Shown here piece by piece: positions 46,201 to 58,600 of a stretch of 64,000 bases of DNA (position 1 is its first letter; each line of letters begins with the position of its first letter). Location: positions 96,117,338 through 96,181,337 of the forward strand of contig NC_086247.1 of assembly GCF_021018805.1 (NCBI RefSeq), in the 5' to 3' direction. This DNA is from Prinia subflava (lineage: Eukaryota; Chordata; Aves; Passeriformes; Cisticolidae). Position numbers and translations under genes: made by a program. The notes under the pieces were generated by a model. That model searched no databases. It had not been told where the DNA came from and was given only the letters and a program-made list of their open reading frames with translations.

Positions 46201-49200
46201 GCCTGCAATATGATATTTTACACCTAGGGATAGAGCAGGCTGCTGTTTCTGATAAATGGGAGTGTGAGATTTTCTTATGTTTCTGGTAGTGTGAGGGAGT
46301 CTGCAGTGATAATGGTAACACACTTAATGCATGTAAGTGCCCCATCACCCTTTTTTCCCCATTTGATTTGGTAGTCTTCTGTATTGATGTATTTCACAGT
46401 GTAACTGTGCTTTTAAAGTTGCTATTTTTTTCACAGCTTAACAATATAATTGGATTTGCATATTCAGGACTTGTTAACTTCTGGAAAAGAGTATAGCTTT
46501 TGTGTGCTTGATATATTAAGGCAGAATTTTCATAGTATGCAGGGTCTCTTGTCGTGATCTGCTAGTGATAGGAAATTAACATTGCCTTGCTTCACAGGGA
46601 TTAGGTGTCCACCTTTCTTTTTTCTTTTGCTCCCTACTCCCTCTCTCATCTTGCCCACTCCATCATGCTACGGTCTAATTACCCTGCAGGTACAGACCTG
46701 TGTGATAACAGAATTGAGATAATGAATTGCTTGAGGCATAAGGTGGCAGATTGATGTGCAGCAATCTAATGGACAGATGTGTTGATGCAGCCTGCTTTCA
46801 GTGTACATCCACTGAAAAGGATCTGAGGAAATTAAGCAACCTCAGAGACAGAGGAAGGGAAGATGCTGTTATGTCTTTGTAGTTCTGTGAGCTGCACAGA
46901 CAATCTTAGCTGTGGGGATGGCAGAAAGAGGATGTGAATCCATTTAGAAACGTATTTATTTGTGATTTGGGGAATAAGAAAAAGAATGGTGGTGTTTGGA
47001 GAACAGTCTGCTAGATTTTATATGTTCTGGAGAAGCTTCTAGAGCTTAGCTTTTTAAATTTAACTTTGTGTCTTGCATTAATTTACTGAAAAAACAGAAC
47101 TTTGGTGATGATATTTAAGCCTTAACCACAGAAACAAACAAACAAACAAAAAAAAGCAGAGTAGAGGCCATCATTTTTCTTCTCCATTTGGTCAAATCTT
47201 TGCTTGCAGAGTGGAAAGGTGATTGTAGATACATGATTTTAGTTTCAGTTAAAATGCTGTATTAGGTTTTTTCTTGAAGAAGATAATTTTAGTTGGGGAA
47301 ACTGGAATCCTGTGATGTGAGTTTGAGCTCTTTTCAGTACAAGAAAGAATGTACATTAGACCATATATAAAATTTTCAATGTACCATATTGCCTTGTGTA
47401 CCTTGCATACCATTTCTCAGACTCTATGCTTTGTAAGCATATTATCATTGATTAACAGAAGTGTATTTACAGCTGTCTTTTTAGTTGAAGTGAAATAGGT
47501 GGCCTTCCTTCTTCCATAGGTCTTTCTTAATTATTCTTTTTCTGCAGCTAGTATTACTAAAATTCTTTTGAGGAGATAAAGTAAAAAGAAATCACTAGTG
47601 TGTAATTTGATGAGGAATATTTTTATTTGTGTAGTATTGCCTTGTTGGATACCAGGGTCTGTGCTGAAATATTTATCAGTGTTTCTTTGGGTCATATAAA
47701 GCGTGTTGCACCTTTTATCTTTTGGGAGACAAAAACTTCAGGTTTTTGCAAGGCTTCTTGGTTGCCAAAATAGGACATTTTTGTGTCCTAATCATCCTTA
47801 TTCATTTTGGTTAGTACATTTGGGGTCTTTTTTTGTGCACTCAGGTTTCCATATCTCTTATTTTAGTGATTCAGCAAGTTGCTGCAGTTGAAAGTGACCC
47901 AGAGGAGACTTCCATCTGGCTTGCTACCTGTTCACTGGAGGGGATGAGAATGGCCCAGAGAATTGTGTTCTGCATTCTGCACCTTCTTTCATGCTGCTGG
48001 TCTGTGTCAGGATGCTGCTGTTGCTTCTTGTTTTGCAGAAGTGGCTATATCCTCCTTCTCCAGTCCTCTGACAGCAGTATTGTCAGTAGCTCAGTCTTAT
48101 ACCAAGTTTTTTTTCCTGTTTTTTGGGCTGTGGCTGTATTTGTAGTGGTTAGTGGAGATAGCTTGCTGCTGTTAGACAGCTAAGTTGGTAGTTTAGTAGC
48201 ATAGGAGGAATTGGGGGCAACCCACTGTGAAGCAGAGGGGGTAAAAGTGGTATTGGAATCTAAAACTAGACCACTGTGGTAAATAATCCAGTATTCAAGA
48301 GAGCCAAGAAGAGACAGATACCACAGCACTGTGTTTGGGGTATCATCTGCAGTCTGGAAGAAAAGGTGAGAGGGAGCTTGAAGATGAGCCTTCCACATCA
48401 GGGAACAGTGCATTGGCTTAGAGGTTTTCCAGTCTGGTCTCTTTGTATGCTGTACATGCAGATTATCCTCTTCCTGCTTCAGTGCTTTAGTATGAAGTGC
48501 AATTGCTGTAACAGAAGAGACTGAGATGTGCTCAGGTCAGGCATTCCTGGCTGTTTTATACCAACCACAAGCTAGTGGATTACTCCATTGGAGGTTTCTT
48601 CCAGAGCTGGGTGATTTGTAACGCCTAGCTTTAGCAGTGTTAGGTTCTGTACCACATCATGAGCATCCTCGTTTTCTGCCTCTCATGGAGCTAGTGAAGA
48701 GGGAGACATGATCTGTGTTCCACAGCCTCGTGTGACTTTCCTCCTAATAGTAAATGAGGTAGTCATGGAAATACAGCTTTTCTATGTGCAAGCTTTTGAT
48801 GAATGGACGATAGAGACTTGTTACAGGATACTTTTCTAACAGTGTCCTGGATATAGTAGCTATAAAGAATATCTTTGTGGGGATTGTGTACTTCTGGGAA
48901 CATCTGATTTTCTGAAAATATGTGCTAGGTTTTGTTTACCTGGTGGATCTGAACTTTTCTGTAGTGTTTGCAATAGAAATGTAATTTTTAACAAATTGTT
49001 GATATTGTACATCTGCCAGATTATGGGTGATTTGCCATTTTTAAATTTGTTATATATACATGAAGAAACTTTACCTGCATGGATTTTGGTAACAAACTGT
49101 TCCCTCTGGCTTTGATGAATGAGTTGTTACCTGATTATAGCTAATAAACACATAGATAGCTGTAGTGGTCAAGAAATGAGAACCCAGGTCTATGGTTTGA

Positions 49201-51366
49201 TTAATTGCTGTTGATTTTAGTATGTAATCAGTTTAATTTGTGCTTGATAAACCTGTGAAAACACTTCCTTTAAGAACACAAAGTATTTCACTAAGTTAGA
49301 AATAAGTAATTCCTGAGGCATGCTGTCTTTTTTTTTTTTGAGTCATTCAATTATTCTTGCAGTTATCAGCCACACTCAGTCTTTAGGACTATTTTTATTT
49401 TCAGTTGAGATGGATTTGATTTAGAAGTTGAAAAGTCAAGTACAACCTGTTACTGCAGGTTCTGGGAAACCTGGCATTTCCAGTGGCAAATTCAATAGGT
49501 TAGGATGTTTAAACTCTGGGTGGAAATGTAGGTGTTTTTAGTAGTAGACTGGATTTAAATTAATAAATGTTTAGATTAGTAGATTTCAATGGAACCACTG
49601 AGATTGTTGTTAGCTTGTTTCCTAAAATTTCTCTCTATTTTGTCTGGTCCAGTCCCAGTATTGGATTTTTTTGATCTGTAAAGTTATAAACATCTAAAAA
49701 CCCCTTGCTTTTCTATTATAGCTGCTCTTGCTCTTTGAGTATTGTTGAAATAAAAGCTTTTTCAAATATCAAGAATATGCACATTTTACAAGTGCATCTT
49801 CAATCCGTAAGTAAAATATAGCACATAAATATGGGCAAGTCTTACATACTTTCTTTACGACTGTGGAAAGAAATGACTGACAGTTCTCTAGTCATTTTCA
49901 AAGGAGATACATGTTTTGTGCTTTTTGTAATCTTGCAGGTGTTCCCTTTCAGCAGTTATTCAACAGTGGCCTTGCTGCAGTTGAGTCCAGCTGTTCTGTG
50001 TTATTTTGAGAGCTTTTTGTGTTCTGCAGTATTTTATGGATGCTAATATTCTAATTTCTTTCTGTCTTATATACTGTGGTTACGTAAAATATTTTGGTGC
50101 TGCCCTAATGGTCCTTTGGCTGCCTGCCTTTGAAAGGTATATTTAAATGTGTAAGCTTGAATCTTATGTTAAGGTTTGTCTGTCTATGTTAAATAATGTG
50201 TATGTTGAAAGGCACTTCATGATGGGGTAGAGGAGGAAAAAGGTTTAGTTTTGGCGTGACACTTAATATTCTTCCATAGAGTTCTTGCCTTTTGTAGCCT
50301 AAAAATTCTGCATTTTCAGTCTAATATTTTGCTTTTACTTCTGTGCTGCTTTCTGGAATGTGCTTAATTTGTGATATTTTCTCCCCCCACCCCCAGCCTT
50401 GGTAAGCGCTGGACTTTTCTCCAAGGAGTAGCTTTGCTGAAGCACAATAGTTTTATTGTTACCATTGATAAAGTGCATCATGGGATTTATAGTTCCATCT
50501 AGGAAATGAACCTCTAGAGGAGTTATGCCAGAAGCCAGTTAAAACTCCGTTGCCGAGGGAGTGGAAGTGTGGCATGTCAAAATCTTTCAGCTTTTGCTGG
50601 GAGTATTCTTTTGTTTAATATCTGCTCTCTCTGCTGTGCAAAGGTACTTTGAAGAAAAGGAATTAAAAAAAAAGAAAAAAAAAAAAGGCAGTTTTAACTT
50701 AATTCTATGTCACTGAAACACTTTGACCATTCCCTGTGTGTATACATGCTGTTACTCTACTTTGTTTTGAAATGCAGATGCTTATTCTGCCCTGAAAAGA
50801 GAATAGCTATTCTCTTTGTATGTTAGGGTCATAATGTGTGTTAACTAACTCACCTTTCCTGAAAGCTGGAGACTAGTTAATGAGGCACTCCAGCTTTCAT
50901 TATGGCCTTGCAGGAGATGGTATACCACTTACCTAGAAAGAGCATTTGGGGGTTAATTGGGAAAGAGTGGCTATGTTCACCTGTGACACCTTGAATCTGC
51001 AAGTACAGAGCAGTACTTCTGCATAAAACCAGGACTGAAACATTGATTCTCAGTCTAGTTGAAGACAATAGATTCAAAATGGTCAATGATCATGTGGTGC
51101 AAGGTCATGTGTTGCTAGAAGGAACTGATAAATAATCAGAAGAATCTTTGAGAATTGTTTACTAATGTCTTGTGTTCATTTGTGAAGAAGGCAGTTCAAT
51201 GAATTAACACTTCATATAAAGACTGAGTTGTCCTGGTTAGTGCCTTTATCTGTGTGCTTTTAAGTGAGACTGTCCTCTGCAGGTATGAGATTTTGTAAGA
51301 CATAGTTATTCTCCTTTATGCAGAAAACTTGGTTAGCCTGAGCTGGACTGAAATGTGAGTAAAGTC
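43251..51366 (+). other. Probable intron, repeat-poor
   Basis: AT-rich DNA right of the CpG island with no LTR or CR1 fragment. It has poly-T at 45841-45856 and AAAC repeats near 47128-47145. Frames up to 116 residues (47833-48183) lack domains. The low repeat load contrasts with the left half and suits a long first intron. Confidence 0.45.
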
Positions 51367-51370
51367 GTAT

Positions 51371-52427
51371 TGGTTGTGCACGGCCTGTTTTTTGGTAGTG
51401 GGGGATCAGAGAGGTGGCTTCTATGAGAAGCTGCTAGAAGTTTCCATCATGTCCAGCAGAGCCAACCCCTGATGGGTCTGAAGATGGACACGTTGCTGGC
51501 TGAAGCTGGGCCAGTTAGAGATGATGGTAATGCCTCTGTGATAACATATTTAAGAGGAGAATCAAAACAAAGTAGGGGCACAATGTTTTTATATCCAGAG
51601 AAGAGGAGGCGGTGAGAACACATGAGGGAAACAACATAGAAACACCCAGGTCAGTAAAGAAGGAGGGCAAGGAGGTGCTTCAGGTGCTGGAGCTGAGATT
51701 CCTCTGCAGGCTGTGGTGAAGACCATGGTGAAGCAGCTGTCCCCCTGCAGCCCATGGGGATCCACAGGGGATGCAGACATCCACTCACACTCCATGGGGA
51801 AGGTCCTTATGCTGGAGCAGATGGGTGCCTGGAGGAGGCTGTGATCCAGTGGGAGACCCGGTGGAGAGAGGGACTGGAGCAGCCTGTCCTTGGAGAACTG
51901 CACCCTGTGGAACAGTGCCCTAGGCTGCAGCAGTTTTGAGAGGACTGTTTGCCTGTGGAGGGACTCACATTGCAGTGATTTTGGGAATATTGCTGCTCAT
52001 GAGATTGGAACCACATTGGAGAATTTCATGGAGAACTGTCTCCTGTGGGAAAAGACCCCAAGGTCTCACAGGGGAAGGACTTCTCTCCCTGAGCAGTGGA
52101 AGAAGATCTGGGGTGACAAACTGACCAAAACCTCCACCCCCTGTCTCTGTGTGCTGTCGGTGGGAAGGAGGGAGGCATTGGAGGGAGAAAAGTGTTTATA
52201 AGGGCTTATTTTACTTCTCATTATCCTCCTCTGATTTTGTTAGTAATAAATTTACTTTGTACCTTTAAGTTGAGCCATTTTGCCCTTGGAGTGTCTTCTC
52301 CCAGACCTTATCGCAGCTCATGAACCCTTTGTTAATATTTTTCTCTCCTCTGCCCAGCTGTAGCAGGGGAGGGTGAGTGAGCCGCTTTCATGGGTGCCTG
52401 ATGCTAGGCCAGTGTCAAACCATGACA
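51371..52427 (+). mobile_element. Solo LTR, family H (1057 bp)
   Basis: Begins TGGTTGTGCACGG and ends GTCAAACCATGACA, with a 4-bp duplication GTAT (51367-51370 and 52428-52431). AATAAA at 52245-52250 gives plus orientation. The CATGACA terminus resembles family K. It is the only LTR found right of the CpG island. Frames within it (for example 51589-51903, 104 residues) are not genes. Confidence 0.7.
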
Positions 52428-53274
52428 GTATTCCGGGTAAGCATTCTAATTTCAAAGACTTGGACTTTTTGTTCTGGGAGGGACTGGAGGGATATAGTAT
52501 GTGTGAATGGGAGGTGGTGAACATTCCTGAAGGGGATTAATTTTGAGATGACTTAGATGCTTTGATCCTTTCCATCTGCAGGTTGGCTTGTTTTAGCTTG
52601 CTAATATGGGGATAGCAAATTCCCGCCTTCCTTTTATGTTTGGAAAATTGCTTATAGCCCACACATGACTCTGTAATTGGGGAGAGATTGTTCATTCTTG
52701 CCTGCAGGAAGGCATTTCTCTGTCTGCTGACATGAAGTTCCAGACTAGATAGAGGGAATGCAAGAAGAATGTAGATGGGAATCAGGGCTGCACAACTCCT
52801 AAGCTACAACTCTTGAAGGAATTGACACTAATTGTCCAGAACAACATCATGTATTCTTCAGGATGAGGGAAGTAAAGTTGTTCAGTAGCACTCTGAGCCT
52901 CCTCTGTGTCTCAGTGTATAATATTGTGGTTATCTGTAGTACTTGGTTACTGCGTAGAAACTTTAGTGAGTGTAGGAAAATTTTATTTATTGACAATCCA
53001 CAATAGTTCACTCTCATGAATATGTTTTTCTTGTTTATTTCAACTTCAGTCCGCTTAAATATGGGTAGAAGGGATCATATACATTTAAGTGACCTGAAAA
53101 TAGACAAAGGGCTGGTAATAGCAAATTTAATGCTTTGCTTCTCAACCAAACATTTTAAAGACTGTTAAGCTTGTTCTCTGTTGAGCTTGTATTGCCTTGC
53201 CTCCTCTCCAGTTGCTCTTTTAAGTCAAGATTTTCCAAAAGAATGAGAATTTCCTTTGTGTTGTATTATCTCAG

Positions 53275-53301
53275 AATTCTGCTTGGCTGCTTATCCTGCA
53301 G
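53275..53301 (+). other. Candidate 27-nt microexon
   Basis: A pyrimidine-rich stretch ending in TATCTCAG is followed 27 nt later by CTGCAG/GTAAGATAG, a near-ideal donor. The length is a multiple of three and all three frames are open. Such pairs also arise by chance, so support is weak. Confidence 0.2.
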
Positions 53302-55598
53302 GTAAGATAGCTGTAGTCAGGTTGCAGAGAGAGAGATTTAATCCACTACCTCTTCCCCATTGCAGAAGATATTTTGAAAAATTTGTATGTGTACTTGTCA
53401 TTTGGAACTTTTTGTCTCTCTGAGGGTATTTATTTCTTATTAAGATAGAAACTAGCAACATATAAATCAGAGTCCTGGCATAAGCTTACAGTCTTTTTTT
53501 AGTGGAATTTCTCCTGGTGTTGCTTCTACATTTAAAGATTTTAGGAGTTTGCTTTGGATTGGGATCACTTTTGATTAATTTAAGATCTCACAGAATTTTG
53601 TTCAGAAATGTGTTTGATAAAAGATGTTCTAGGATGAATAAATGCAGTCTGGTCAGCTTCAGTTTGGTAACTTACCTTGATGCTTTTGTCGTTTGTGGCT
53701 CATTCTGTGTGCATTGGGGTCCCAAGGAAAGAGTATTACTCACTCTCCTCACCCACCTGACAGAGATCTTTTTAAAAGAAACCAGGGGCAGTTGAAACCT
53801 CCTGACCTCACAGTGGCTGTCACCTGCTGGTAGCTGGGTCTCTGCTAACAGGAGAGTATTTGAGGTTAAATTTGAGTAAACCGAATAAAGCACAGAGATT
53901 TTTTTGTGTTTGAGAGATCTTGAGTGATACAGTAGTGAAAAAAAATTAAAAGAATGGGCAATTCTGCCATCTGCTACCATTTCTCAGGAGCAGTAGGTGG
54001 TTTCTGGTAATTGAATTGCTTTCTTAACAAATGTCTCTTTAAGAAAAGGAGCTGATGACTAAAGGAAGTTGAGTCAAAGAAAATGAACTATACCTGTAAA
54101 ATGATTTTTTTTTGAGGACTGTGGTAGATATTGGAACCTATTATATGAGGACCTTTGGGGAACCTTGGAAGCTAATTGTTTGTTGCTGTCTCTGTGGAAG
54201 TAATTGCTTCTAGATTTAGATACATCAGTCAGTGGTGAAGAGGAAGTCTTAGCATAGGTCATAATGCAAGTAAGCATTATGCTATACAAGATTATTCTGA
54301 CTGGAATGCTTGGAAATGATGGCATGAGTTGGACAACTAGAAGTCTAAATTCCAGGTCATCTGATTCTGCTAGAAATTTTCACTTAGATGACCTACTTTC
54401 CTCAGACTGAGCTCACTGGAACAGTAAGTTACATGAATGAAATCTTAATCTCAGTTGAAGCAGCCTGATGTTTGGAGGATACTTCACATAAACCAAGGAG
54501 TTTTTAAGGGGTTCTCTACTTTTAACAAAGCACATTCAGTCACAGAGACAGTTAAACACAGCCATCCTTCAAGAGGCAGAGTAATAGATAAAAATTTTCT
54601 GCAAAATGTTACTATGACAAGACATATCACTTTAGTCTGAAGGCATCTTTCTGTACTTGCTGTACTTGAAAGCAGTAAGAGCAAAAAGGGCATCTACATG
54701 TTGTGGTACAGGAACTATAAAATTAATAGGTTTTGTATATGGGCATGTTTTGCATTGAAAAGATTAATTTTTCATGGTTGAGTGAATAGAATACAGTAGT
54801 TCAGATTACTAGATTGTAGAATTTGGTTTGGCTTAACTTTAAAGAATTTTATCACTTATTCTAAGAAAAATACTTCATCCTTTATTTGCTTGCAAAATGG
54901 TATTTCTTTGTTTAAAAATATCTGTGCTGGTATTTATGTCTTATCCTGTTCTGTCAGCAGTAAATTTTGACTTCCAGAGTTCAAGTTGCTATCATTTATA
55001 AACACAGTATGCTTGTGACTGTATGGAGGGCATTGTGGGGACAGGTTGGAGTCTTGGGTGCACGTGGTGAGCTGTGGTGTCTTAGGCTGTTAAGGTGGTG
55101 AAAGAATAACTGGAAAGCAAAAAGGTGGACAATTAATTGCAGGTAGGAGAAGGTGACAGTTGCAGTCAGTGTAATAACAGGCTGTGAATTGAACTTAAGC
55201 TGGAAAACTGGTTTGAACAGCTGTCTGGCATTTTATTTTCCTTTACACATTTCCTCCTGTGCCACCACCCTTCCTTCTGTCCCCTGTAAAAAATTTTGGA
55301 CTTAGTGGGATCTGATACAGGAAATTAAATTTTGCCTTTGTTTCTGATAATAATATTTGGAAGCTTTTTCAGATGCTTTGGTAAAAATTTTTATTTCTTG
55401 CTTAACTGCATTTTTGATGTACAGAGGACAAATGGATTTACTTAGAGTATAGCTATGTGGCTATATAGGGGTTAAGTGCTATTTAAAAATTATTTTAGTG
55501 AGGGGGAAAAGCTTTCTAATTGTAGTGAAGTATTTTTGGAATTTGCCCTGTTAGTTAGTAATATTTCACTAATTAAAGCAACCCTTTATTTAAAACAG

Positions 55599-55643
55599 GC
55601 TCACAGCAGTTCATCTGGAGAGTTGGCTCGTGGGCAAACTGAG
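55599..55643 (+). other. Candidate 45-nt exon
   Basis: An acceptor TTTAAAACAG and a donor GAG/GTATGT enclose 45 nt, a multiple of three. One frame reads AHSSSSGELARGQTE, and a second frame is also open. Base content is higher in G and C than the flanks. No protein is recognised. Confidence 0.3.
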
Positions 55644-58600
55644 GTATGTTCATTCATCAGTGATTCAACATACTTTATATGCTGATGTTTCTGAAGTAAT
55701 GCTTTTCACTTGGAAGAATGTAATCACATCTGTGCATTCCTTGTGATTTCTCTGCTGCTCAGGGTTGCAGCTTATAAAAAATTTTACTGCCCTACAATTT
55801 TGTGTGTAGTGAAAATTAACAAACAAAACAGGTATATAGTCAGTAGGCTCTCTTTGGCTGTTAGTATCAGATTTGTTTGGCAACATTAAAGCATTATAAA
55901 TCTTTGCTGAAGGAACATTATGAAGAGGTCGTTCTCTCTTTCCCCCTTTCTTGTTTGGGAGAATAGTGTGTATTCTGACTGTTTGCTCAGTATGCTTATA
56001 TGTTTGTAGAAAAGTGAGTTCTTGTTTGGAAATTCCACTTTTGCTGTAAAGGAAAGGACAGGGCCTATGTTGATGTACAATGACAGTTGAAAAATTTTAC
56101 AAATTTTCCTGCCCTGAACTGCATTATACAAAGAAAGTCACATAATTCTAAAAGGTCACCATACAAATCTTGAGTAGCTAACTGTATACTTGCAGGTGGT
56201 GTTTTGCCAATACTGCAGAATCACTGCTTGCTCTTAGTTGCTTGGTTTTGTCAAATGGCTTGCTGCTTTTTAAGAAGTCTACTTTGCCAGATAAAAATAT
56301 TTTGAAACATTAAAACCTCTAACCATCAGGCATTTTGGGTGAAATCTGTTGAGTGATGAAGACCTGCTAATACTTTTGGCTGGACTGAGCCTTGGTAGCT
56401 TTTTTTTGAAAGATTACCACTTCTTCATTAATAGATGATTGCAGACATACTTCAGGTTTTGACAAAACAATATTTGTGTGTTCCCTTAGCAACATTTATA
56501 AAAATACCAGCCTGCAGACCTGCCTTGTCAACAGACCTGTGAACAAACATGTCCAGGCAATAAAGATGCTTCAGAAGTTGTAGTTGCTTTCAACAATATT
56601 GATATACTGCATGATATACTCTGTAATAATGGAAATGTTACTGGAATAATTGGATGTCAAAACTAACTAAGCCTTTAAAATAAACATTCTGTGGTCTCAC
56701 ATTTTTTTGTTACAAATTTCCATGAATTTTCAGGTTTTGGTAAATGTATCATGGGGCTATTGCTTTTGTAAATTGCTGTGATCTAGAATATTACTTTATT
56801 TGAAGAATCTATCCTAGAAGTGCTTTCTGGTTTCTTTTCTGTGGGGCAGAAGGAGTAGTGACTGCTCTGATAATGAATGAAACCCTCTAAAAGTGCAAGA
56901 AAAGAAATCTAACCTGTGATAAAGTAGAAATTATGAAGGCTTTAAAAGAAACTTGTTTTCTGAGAAAACCGTTAAAAAGCAGAGTACTTTTCCATTGTGC
57001 CAATATGCAAGTACCCATGATGCTAAACATGTGAATGGAAACAGAAGATCCCTGATGAAGTGATACTGATGAGATTGAAAAGTATTTGATAAAAAGAGTA
57101 AGGGTTTGTGGAGCTTTGTGGTTGATAGAAGGAAGAGGTTGGTGTTTCAAGTGGATTCTTTAGGCCTTTGAAAAGGATCATGAAAATCAAGTTATACATG
57201 TGTCTTGATGAGTTTTTCTTTACTTGCTGTGATACGAGATCCGGTTTTTAGTGACATAGAAATAACTAGGATAGCTATTCAGAAATTTAAAGTGCATAGT
57301 TTTTTGAGCCAAAAGGAAGGAGCAGGTTGGTTGAGTTATGCAACAGTTGCATTTTATGTAATTGTTTTTTCTTGATGTAATAGTTTAACTATTTGTCCTT
57401 GGATGAGTGTCCAAGTTAATCAGCTACAGAGCAGGCACTCTATAATACTCCATAAATGTCTGTTGTGTTTGATTTCCATTTCCAGAAGAGCTTTAGGTCT
57501 TATAGCTGAATGTGATCCTTGTACTTATGCCATTTTATATTATTCTGGTTCATTCATATGGCAGAGGAGAGGAATTAAAGTTTCAAGCCTCAGGCCAGTA
57601 GCAACAAATCTTTTCCTGGCTGGATGAGAGCATAGAGTGGTCCTAGTCGGTTGCGGCTTGCACTAGTCAGTGACCTGAATTTATGAAATTTGTCAAGATG
57701 GCTATTTTCTTGTACTCTTGCTAGAGGTAAACATTTGAATGAGAATAGCTACCTGAAAAGCTACCTGAAAAAATAGCTACCTGGAGACCATTTGGACAGA
57801 CTGGCAAGGGTGTTATCCTATCTCCAGCCTGTAACTGAAGTGACTGTGAAAATGATTATTAATAAGGTGGGAATAAGGTTTACTTAATTATTTTTTTATT
57901 TATAAAAATCTGAGGTTTAGCAGAAGTGGGTATAATTATGATTATTAGCTTGCTATTGATGCATTCTTTTACCACAACATGGTATGCTTTACTGCTAATT
58001 TTTTCTTACCTTGGTTCTCTCAAATAGAGGTAAAGGTTGAACCATGTCAGGTGCTTTCCCTTTCTGTATGGCAAAGTGTGAGTGCATCTTGTGCTCGATA
58101 TGTCTGCCAAAGCCTGAACAGCCTACTTTTCATAGTACTGATTCAGGTACCAGAGTATAAAGGATAGTCAGAGCTGGAAGCAGTGTGCAGATTGGAAGAG
58201 GAGCCTTATTTTGCTATTGTCACAGTGAGCAATGTGTCTCTTACCATCAGGTGAATGTTGATTCCTCCTTAGCATTTTTAAAAATAGTTGTGCATTGTGG
58301 GAAGTAGATTTGTAAAGAATTCTTAAAGCTTGATAGAAGGCTTACGCAGTATGTATGTGTATGTAAACTTTGCGATAAAAAATGCTGACTTAGAAACGCT
58401 GTGGAACAGGACAGATATTGTTAAGAGAGAAATAGAACTAGAAACAAATTTCAAATGATGGCTTTGCAAATAGACTAGATACTTTGGAGAAATAGAACTA
58501 TAAAAGATGCATTGTAGTAGGACTCACAAGAGGTAGTTTTAGATAACTGGCTTTAAAGCATTAACAGTATTGTGCAGCAAAAGCTGATAAGTCAAGAAAT

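Noticed and set aside
47833..48183. 116-residue plus-strand ORF
   Set aside because: Hydrophobic, low-complexity translation of T-rich DNA with no domain and no good splice borders.
50380..50410. 5-nt microexon between a strong acceptor and GTAAGC
   Set aside because: The C-rich acceptor and donor are good, but an exon of five bases is implausible without transcript evidence.
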